Notes under the pieces: model-generated | The model's database searches: none | The model's input: only the letters and a program-made list of their open reading frames with translations | What the model was told of the DNA's origin: nothing | In this document: piece by piece, positions 58,733 through 64,000 of the stretch | Layout of the letters: every line of letters starts with the position of its first letter | Numbering within the stretch: position 1 is the first letter of the stretch | Translations under genes and position numbers: made by a program | Source: Thalassoroseus pseudoceratinae | Lineage (GTDB): Bacteria > Planctomycetota > Planctomycetia > Planctomycetales > Planctomycetaceae | Direction: 5' to 3' | NCBI RefSeq assembly: GCF_011634775.1 | Contig: NZ_JAALXT010000005.1 | Location: 62,001 to 126,000, forward strand | Length of the DNA stretch: 64,000 nt

Positions 58733-58779
58733 ATCGTTCGCCCGAGTTTGAAATTTCCTCCTAGTCAAAAGGATCACCC

Positions 58780-60084
58780 ATGCGATTTCCCAAGATGACC
58801 ATCCTCGGTGCACTTGCTGCCTGTCTCGCTCTGTGCGTTGACACCGCGATTGCTCAAAAGACCAATGAGAACCCGAACTCCGCGAAAGAAGCCGGGACTT
58901 CCGACCCATTCGGTGGCGGAAATACGACGGAATCTGTGGACGACGTCTCGATCGTTCGCGTTTACAACGTCTCCGACTTGATCGCAACGCCGCCGAATTA
59001 CCCCTACCAACCTGGACTGCCAACGACCGCCGAACCAGCCGCAACCTCTGTTTTGGGCGGTGCCGGTCTTGGCGGTGGTCTTGGCGGAGGCGGTGGTGGT
59101 TTTGGCGGGAGTGGTCAAGGCGGCGGTGGCGGAGCAGGGTTCTTTGCAGTGCCCACGACTGGTTCCCCATCAGATGCGGTGGCGACGGTCCACCATCAAA
59201 TGGGCGGCGGTGGCGGTTTCGCTGGTCCTCCCGTCGACAACAGCGAAATGCTGCTCAATGAACTTGTCGATCTTCTCATGGAGACAGTCGGTTCCAATTG
59301 GGGTGGTGACGATTCCAATGGTTGGCAATACGACATCCGACTGTTCAAGCAGATGCTTGTCGTTCGTCAGACAAACGAAGTTCACAAGCAAATCGAAGCC
59401 TTCCTGAAAGACCTCCGAAAACAGAGCGGTTCTAGTACGATGCTCACCGTTCAAGTCCACTGGGTTCCGATCGAATCCGGTCAAACGTTGGCAGACTTCC
59501 AAGAAGCAACCCAGTCACGGACACCGTCCACGAACCCCGAAGATCAGACAATCGCCAGAGATTTCATCGACGAGCATCTTGCAAGAGCCAGCTACCAAGG
59601 ACAGATCACCTGTCATAACGGGCAAACGGTGCATTTGACATCGGGAGCGCGGCGAATGGTCATTCGCGGTGCGACTCCCAGTGTCGGTTTTGGCTCCGCT
59701 GCTTACACCCCGGAAGTGACGTACCCGCATATCGGCACGATTGTGCAAGTCAAACCGTCGCTGAACGCCGAGCAAAACACCGTTTCGCTGGACATCTGGA
59801 GCACCGTCACGGGATGGGACGAGCCGGGCGAACCGGTTCAAATCGCAGCCGAGTTCAACCGCGTCAAAAGTGACCAAGGCGAAACCGGCGGCGGCAAAGC
59901 TCAAGCTGTGATCGATCGCATCAACATGCCGACACAACACCTTGCCACATCCATCCGCGTGCCGCTCGATACGCCCACGATCGTCGGCACATTGACGACC
60001 AACCAATCAGCCGACACCGGCGAAAAGTCTTCGAGCAAGCAATTGGTGATGGTAGTGCACGTTACCGCTAACGAAACGAATTAG
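58780..60084 (+). CDS. Exported secretin-like protein with glycine-rich linker
   Basis: A 434-residue protein with AAGGA 6 nt upstream and a signal peptide (MTILGALAACLALCVDTAIA, about 6-25). VSIVRVYNVSDLIATPPNYP (about 57-76) and YDIRLFKQMLVVRQTNEVHK (about 187-206) resemble the STN and N domains of type II/III secretins. A very Gly-rich linker separates them (about 95-125). The C-terminal part has secretin-like strand patterns (VTYPHIGTIVQVKPSLNAEQ) but is short of a full pore domain. It may be a periplasmic ring-like protein. It follows the sigma/anti-sigma pair after 47 nt and a terminator ends it. Confidence 0.6.
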   Translation: MRFPKMTILGALAACLALCVDTAIAQKTNENPNSAKEAGTSDPFGGGNTTESVDDVSIVRVYNVSDLIATPPNYPYQPGLPTTAEPAATSVLGGAGLGGGLGGGGGGFGGSGQGGGGGAGFFAVPTTGSPSDAVATVHHQMGGGGGFAGPPVDNSEMLLNELVDLLMETVGSNWGGDDSNGWQYDIRLFKQMLVVRQTNEVHKQIEAFLKDLRKQSGSSTMLTVQVHWVPIESGQTLADFQEATQSRTPSTNPEDQTIARDFIDEHLARASYQGQITCHNGQTVHLTSGARRMVIRGATPSVGFGSAAYTPEVTYPHIGTIVQVKPSLNAEQNTVSLDIWSTVTGWDEPGEPVQIAAEFNRVKSDQGETGGGKAQAVIDRINMPTQHLATSIRVPLDTPTIVGTLTTNQSADTGEKSSSKQLVMVVHVTANETN

Positions 60085-60144
60085 ACCGCAGCTCGGGTTG
60101 ACGAAACCTATTCGGTTGCGGTGCACACGCAGAGCCGGTTCAAT

Positions 60145-60178
60145 GGGGAGAAACCAAATTCGTGTTTCTCTCCTTTTT
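60145..60178 (+). terminator. Rho-independent terminator of the secretin-like gene
   Basis: GGGGAGAAAC (60145-60154) and GTTTCTCTCC (60164-60173) pair over 10 positions (one G-U) with a 9-nt loop, followed by TTTTT (60174-60178). A GTG at 60162 falls in its loop, which argues against that codon as the next gene's start. Confidence 0.85.
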
Positions 60179-60194
60179 GATTTGTGAGCCTTCC

Positions 60195-60911
60195 GTGAGC
60201 ACTCGACGTCGAATCTCAATCGCTACGATTGCAATCCTCTGCAACCTGACCGCATACACGCTCTACGCCGATGACGGTCGCGGGGAAGCCAAAGCCGCTG
60301 AACCACCCCAATCCGTTCACGGCTTGCCACTCGTTTATCAAACCGATTTCAGTGACAATGCCGACGATTGGAAACCCACCGACGCGAAGGCTTGGAAGCT
60401 CGAAAAGAACGACAACCGCTCGGTGTTCGCACTGACCAAGAAAAGGAGCGACTACAATCCCAAAGTCCGTTCGCCTTTCAACCAAGCCATTCTTCAGTCG
60501 CCAACTGTGACGGATTTTATCTTGGACGTGCAACTCAAGTCGACCGAACCCGACTACAATCACCGAAGTCTCTGCCTATTCTTCGGACACCAGGACGCGT
60601 CACATTTCTACTATGTGCACTTTGGCAAAAAGACGGACGACCACGCGAATCAAATTTTCATCGTCAACGACGCTCCGCGGACGAAAATCTCCACCAAAAC
60701 CACACCAGGAACCAACTGGGATGACGAGTGGCATCACGCGAGAATCGTGCGAGATGTTGAAAGCGGTTCGATCAAGGTCTATTTCGACGACATGGACGAA
60801 CCCGTCATGACGGCTACCGACAAAACATTCAAGCACGGCAAAGTCGGCATCGGTTCCTTCGACGATCGCGGCGTGTTTAGTCGGGTATTGCTCTACGGCA
60901 CTAAAAAGTAG
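60195..60911 (+). CDS. Exported DUF1080/LamG-like sugar-binding protein
   Basis: The start is GTG 60195, which gives a normal signal peptide (MSTRRRISIATIAILCNLTA, cleavage near LYA-DD). The frame's first GTG at 60162 lies inside the terminator loop. The 238-residue product has a jelly-roll pattern: LPLVYQTDFSDNADDWKPTD (about 42-61), SPTVTDFILDVQLKSTE, SLCLFFGHQDASHFYYVHFG, WHHARIVRD and GKVGIGSFDDRGVFSRVLLY. This matches the concanavalin-like fold of the 3-keto-disaccharide hydrolase (DUF1080) group. Binding or cleavage of glycans outside the cell is inferred. Confidence 0.7.
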   Translation: MSTRRRISIATIAILCNLTAYTLYADDGRGEAKAAEPPQSVHGLPLVYQTDFSDNADDWKPTDAKAWKLEKNDNRSVFALTKKRSDYNPKVRSPFNQAILQSPTVTDFILDVQLKSTEPDYNHRSLCLFFGHQDASHFYYVHFGKKTDDHANQIFIVNDAPRTKISTKTTPGTNWDDEWHHARIVRDVESGSIKVYFDDMDEPVMTATDKTFKHGKVGIGSFDDRGVFSRVLLYGTKK

Positions 60912-60943
60912 CTGCAACCGATGGAACTTCTTGGAAGAGCTTG

Positions 60944-61387
60944 ATGGCTGAAGTCGAAGAAAAGAAGACGTTACCCTTCTGGGCACTCATTATCGTCGTG
61001 AGTGTTTCCGTGTCGGTTGGTTACGTCACAAGCCAAGCGGTTGTCAAGAAAATTGCCGGTTTGAAGTCGACGGAGGATTTTCTACAGGAGAACGTGGAAG
61101 CCATCAACGAGCGACTCCCGATGATGGTCGACCATATGACCCGTTGGGACTCCTCCGCTGTTCTGCCTGGGAATCAATTTGTCTACAACTACACGATTAC
61201 CGAAATGCCCCTGGAAATCGACGTCGAAGTCTTCAAGCCAGCCATGAAGCAAGTCTTGCTCGAAAACTACCAAAAGTCCGAGGATATGACGGAATTTCGC
61301 GAACGGGGGATCACCCTGGTCTATTCCTACTCTGATGCTGACGGCCGCCAATTTGCGACCGTCAGCATCAGTCCCGAGGAACTCTAA
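60944..61387 (+). CDS. Small single-pass membrane protein
   Basis: A 147-residue protein with GGAAGAG upstream of ATG 60944. One N-terminal helix (LPFWALIIVVSVSVSVGYVT, about 10-29) is followed by an exported domain. LPGNQFVYNYTITEMPLEID (about 73-92) and GITLVYSYSDADGRQFATVS (about 122-141) resemble a small family of bacterial periplasmic proteins of unknown function. It is co-oriented with the exported sugar-binding gene, 32 nt downstream of it. A 13-bp inverted repeat lies within its last codons. Confidence 0.6.
   Translation: MAEVEEKKTLPFWALIIVVSVSVSVGYVTSQAVVKKIAGLKSTEDFLQENVEAINERLPMMVDHMTRWDSSAVLPGNQFVYNYTITEMPLEIDVEVFKPAMKQVLLENYQKSEDMTEFRERGITLVYSYSDADGRQFATVSISPEEL
61332..61371. 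repeat. 13-bp perfect inverted repeat at the 3' end of the coding region
   Basis: CTGATGCTGACGG (61332-61344) and CCGTCAGCATCAG (61359-61371) flank 14 nt. It ends 16 nt before the stop and about 35 nt before the end of the convergent alcohol dehydrogenase gene. It could act as a bidirectional transcript end, although there is no T run. Confidence 0.5.
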
Positions 61388-61406
61388 CATCGCCTGAGGC
61401 TCGTCA

Positions 61407-62579
61407 TCAGGGTTTGATGACCACCTTGACGCATCCGTCCTGTTTCTCGCGGAATGTCTTGTAGGCTTCCGGAGCTTCGTCGATTGGAATGCTGTGAGTG
61501 ATGACGAAGGACGGATCAATTTCGCCTTCGACAATCGTCTGCAAGAGCGGTTCGAGATACCGTTGCACGTGTGTTTGCCCCATGCGGAAGGTGAGAGCTT
61601 TGTTCATCGCCGGGCCGATCGGAATGTTGTCGGCTTGCCCCACATAGACACCGGGAACTGAAACTGTCCCGCCTTTGCGACAACAAAGAATCGCCTCACG
61701 CAACGCTTGCGGACGATCGGTTTCCATTCCGACGGCCACCTTGACTTTATCGAGGAAGGCACTCAAATCCCCGCTGGCATGAGCTTCGGCACCAACGGCA
61801 TCAATGCACCGATCGGGACCGCGTCCCTTCGTCATTTCCATCAGACGTTCTTGCACGTCCTCTTCGCTAAAATTGATGGTTTCGGCGTTGCCTTGCGTTC
61901 GGGCCATTTCCAGACGTTCCGGGACGCGGTCGATGGCGATCACCCGACCGGCACCGAGCATCCAGGCACTCTTGATCGCAAACTGGGCGACTGGTCCGCA
62001 CCCCCAAACCGCCACGGTATCACCTGACTCGATGCCACAATTCTCGGCTGCCATATAGCCTGTCGGAAAGATGTCAGAGAGAAACACGACTTTGTCATCC
62101 GGAATTCCCTTGGGGACTTTGATTGGTCCGACATCCGCATACGGAACCCGGAGATACTCCGCTTGTCCACCGGGAAACCCACCGAGCATATGCGAATACC
62201 CAAGCAACCCCGCCGGCGATTGGCCCATGTTCTTGCGTGCGATTTCCGCATTCGGATTGGAGTTATCGCATAGGGAGAACAGTTGCTGATCACAAAAGAA
62301 ACACGATCCGCAACTGAGTGTGAATGGCACAACCACTCGGTCGCCCACTGCAAATTTTGAGATCGCCGACCCGACTTCGACGACTTCTCCCATCGGTTCA
62401 TGACCGATAATATCGCCTTCCTCCATCGTCGGTACGTAACCGTCGTAGAGGTGCAAATCCGAGCCACAAATCCCAGTGGCGGTGACTTTGATAATGATAT
62501 CGCGAGGGTCTTCGATTCGCGGATCGGGGACGGTGTCAACACGAACGTCACTTTTTCCGTGCCAGCAAACGGCTTTCAT
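61407..62579 (-). CDS. Zinc-dependent alcohol dehydrogenase
   Basis: The start at 62579 ([20 protein letters not shown]) has GGAG 9 nt upstream; the frame extends to 62654 with no similarity. The 390-residue medium-chain dehydrogenase has catalytic zinc ligands in [13 protein letters not shown] (about 39-51) and [10 protein letters not shown] (about 60-69), and four structural zinc cysteines in [15 protein letters not shown] (about 90-104). The Rossmann motif [10 protein letters not shown] is at about 192. The long form and [16 protein letters not shown] region resemble glutathione-dependent formaldehyde dehydrogenase-like enzymes. The substrate is probably a small alcohol or aldehyde; inferred. 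Confidence 0.9.
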   Translation of the reverse strand: MKAVCWHGKSDVRVDTVPDPRIEDPRDIIIKVTATGICGSDLHLYDGYVPTMEEGDIIGHEPMGEVVEVGSAISKFAVGDRVVVPFTLSCGSCFFCDQQLFSLCDNSNPNAEIARKNMGQSPAGLLGYSHMLGGFPGGQAEYLRVPYADVGPIKVPKGIPDDKVVFLSDIFPTGYMAAENCGIESGDTVAVWGCGPVAQFAIKSAWMLGAGRVIAIDRVPERLEMARTQGNAETINFSEEDVQERLMEMTKGRGPDRCIDAVGAEAHASGDLSAFLDKVKVAVGMETDRPQALREAILCCRKGGTVSVPGVYVGQADNIPIGPAMNKALTFRMGQTHVQRYLEPLLQTIVEGEIDPSFVITHSIPIDEAPEAYKTFREKQDGCVKVVIKP

Positions 62580-62767
62580 GGTTATCAACTCCGTGGTGGT
62601 GTTATTGATCGATTGTGAGGGAACGAAGTCCCAACACTGAATCATTACACTCACACACGGTTAGACCATCGGGGGCACCTGCGGTTTGCGCTAGGGCATT
62701 CCCCCGCGAAATTGGAGCCATTCATTCCGCCATCTGTGAACTCCGAAAGCACTTCGATGCGGACAAA

Positions 62768-64000
62768 TCAACGACGTTCACGTTCCAAATTCTTGAGATG
62801 CTCGGCGTATTGGGCGTCGAGTACTTTGGGACCAATGCCAATCAGTTGTGGCAATGTCGCCGGTGGTTTCAATCGCCTTGGATTGAAATGATAGAGTTGC
62901 GACAAGTGTTCGACCAACGCATCCCGGTAGCGACCACCCTGATAGTGCATAAAGAAGTGGGCTAGTCCCGAAGCTTGACTGTAATTCCAGCCAATTTGCG
63001 GCTGGGGAATGCTTTGGAACTCTCGCATGCCCATCGCGGAGTATTCATCGAACGGCACATAATAGTCGTCCACAAAGAACCGATACCGTGCCGCCGCAAA
63101 CCGAATATAGTCGGGGTCGCCGAGACTGATCTGCCCATTCTGATTTTCGTAGGATTCCATATAACAGGCGATTCCCTCGGTAATCCAAAAGTGGGCCTGT
63201 TGTCCGACGTGTCTCAGAGTTGGAAGCGTTTCGTAGAGAAACTGATGAGTCGCCTCGTGATAGATGACCGAGTCGTCGGCTTTTTCATCGTGATAGAAGT
63301 AGGCCACCCGATCACCGTAATGATAGAAGCCGGTGGTGATTGCAATCTGTGGTGTACGAGCTTTGAGGCGGTCGATGTATTCTTCGCGTGACTTGTAAAA
63401 GTGGACGACAAACGGATCGCGACTGCGGGGTGCCCGTCCGCCAGAGCTGTTGGTAAAGAGTTTTTTGAGTTGGTCCGGCGAGTAGAAATAGCCGACGAAC
63501 GTTTGCTGAAAGAATTCATAGAACTCTTCCAGTTTCGTGGCGATTTCGACTCCACTTTCCAGACTGTGGTTAGTTTTGATCAAGAAATGTTCGGTGCGGA
63601 CTTCCCAAGCGTGTCGGAAATCTTGACGAATTTCGGCTTCCTGAGCGGCGGGCATCCAACGTCGATAAAACCGTTCGCCATTTTCGTATCGGTCCACTTC
63701 GTCGGCACGCAACCAACCGAACGTGTCGTGCCAAACCCGACGTTCACGAGCCATCTTGGCAGCAAACGGTGTGACCCAACGATCTTCCACCCGGACATAC
63801 CCCAGCAACCGCCGGGCTTGAGAATGATCCGGAAAAATGTTGGCCGTTTCCCGAACCAATCGGTAGGCATAACTGGGAAACCCCGCGTGCAATGCCGTCC
63901 GTGACAACCGATACATCGAGTCGCCGAACTTCTCGCGAGTCGCATGCAGTTCTCGCCGCCAAGCTTGCTCGTCGTCGGGCAGGTTTCGCGAAATCTTCGG
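62768..64000 (-). CDS. DUF1570-like putative metallopeptidase, truncated at its N-terminus by window edge
   Basis: The reverse frame is open from the stop at 62768 to the window edge (410 residues visible, first seen PKISRNLPDDEQAWRREL). It contains a likely zinc motif YHEATHQFLYETLP (HExxH) and, about 25 residues later, FWITEGIACYMESYE, matching the planctomycete DUF1570 pattern of an HExxH plus a glutamate. Upstream parts are helical and TPR-like (PDHSQARRLLGYVRVEDRWV). An ATG at 63916 exists, but the frame continues past it in similar style, so the gene very likely starts outside the window. Peptidase activity is inferred. Confidence 0.75.
   Translation of the reverse strand, partial: PKISRNLPDDEQAWRRELHATREKFGDSMYRLSRTALHAGFPSYAYRLVRETANIFPDHSQARRLLGYVRVEDRWVTPFAAKMARERRVWHDTFGWLRADEVDRYENGERFYRRWMPAAQEAEIRQDFRHAWEVRTEHFLIKTNHSLESGVEIATKLEEFYEFFQQTFVGYFYSPDQLKKLFTNSSGGRAPRSRDPFVVHFYKSREEYIDRLKARTPQIAITTGFYHYGDRVAYFYHDEKADDSVIYHEATHQFLYETLPTLRHVGQQAHFWITEGIACYMESYENQNGQISLGDPDYIRFAAARYRFFVDDYYVPFDEYSAMGMREFQSIPQPQIGWNYSQASGLAHFFMHYQGGRYRDALVEHLSQLYHFNPRRLKPPATLPQLIGIGPKVLDAQYAEHLKNLERERR

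Noticed and set aside
60162-60194. GTG at 60162 as the start of the DUF1080-like gene
   Set aside because: It lies in the loop of a strong terminator. GTG 60195 gives a proper signal peptide.
1-64000. tRNA, rRNA and CRISPR arrays
   Set aside because: No cloverleaf-like sequence with CCA or TΨC box, no conserved 16S/23S segment and no regularly spaced repeat-spacer pattern was seen.

Overview
The window looks like chromosomal DNA of a planctomycete. The support is a DUF1549/DUF1553 gene followed by a DUF1501 gene, a secreted protein with the planctomycete N-terminal 'LE(P/V)R..LLSG' signature, a very large ThuA/beta-propeller/cytochrome c protein, a sulfatase, a HYExAFE-type gene, several ECF sigma factors and weak or absent Shine-Dalgarno sites at many genes. 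G+C is estimated by eye at 55-58%. Species cannot be named from this window. All family names come from sequence motifs recalled without database searches.

Layout. 1-9.3 kb: partial PolX (-), Cys-rich secreted protein (-), thioredoxin (+), a 610-aa coiled-coil protein (+), a secreted helical protein (+), MurJ lipid II flippase (+), and an EF-G-like GTPase (-). 9.4-21.7 kb: a MITE-like inverted-repeat block, a multi-pass membrane protein (-), DUF1549 and DUF1501 genes (+), ComEC (+), an RNase HII-like protein (-), a secreted glucose/sorbosone dehydrogenase-like protein with six C-terminal repeats (-), and a small secreted protein (+). 21.9-26.6 kb: one 1592-aa multidomain oxidoreductase-like protein (+) with a 10-A run at a domain boundary. 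26.8-30.7 kb: a radical SAM protein and a PHP-glycosyltransferase fusion (-). 31.0-33.5 kb: eboA, an unknown gene and eboB (+), divergent from the radical SAM unit. 33.6-38.4 kb: a leftward string of ECF sigma, anti-sigma-like, sulfatase, HYExAFE protein, small membrane protein and beta-ketoacyl synthase. 38.5-42.6 kb: phosphofructokinase, FAH-family enzyme, pirin and a secreted thioredoxin-fold protein (-). 42.7-52.4 kb: a GldA/GldFG/DUF4340 ABC-type operon, a PpiD-like foldase and an ABC-2 permease (-). 52.4-53.6 kb: a repeat-rich island holding a zinc-metalloprotease-like gene between direct repeats. 53.6-64 kb: a vWA lipoprotein (-), a secreted protein (-), a second sigma/anti-sigma pair with a secretin-like and two small exported proteins (+), a zinc alcohol dehydrogenase (-) and a truncated DUF1570-like gene (-).

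How the genes work together. Most are housekeeping or envelope functions. The coupled sets are: sigma/anti-sigma pairs (37.4-38.4 kb and 56.95-58.7 kb); HYExAFE-membrane protein-KAS, joined by 4-nt and 8-nt overlaps; eboA-unknown-eboB with a GTG start coupled to the eboA stop; and the ATPase-permease/GldG-DUF4340 transporter, bounded by clear terminators. No rRNA, tRNA, CRISPR array, phage module or intact insertion sequence was seen. The best candidates for something new are the partial ebo locus with its unknown middle gene and its radical SAM/PHP-GT neighbours, the direct-repeat-flanked metalloprotease gene, the poly-A slippage site inside the multidomain oxidoreductase, and a dispersed 20-bp repeat that also forms the ends of a 128-bp inverted-repeat element.
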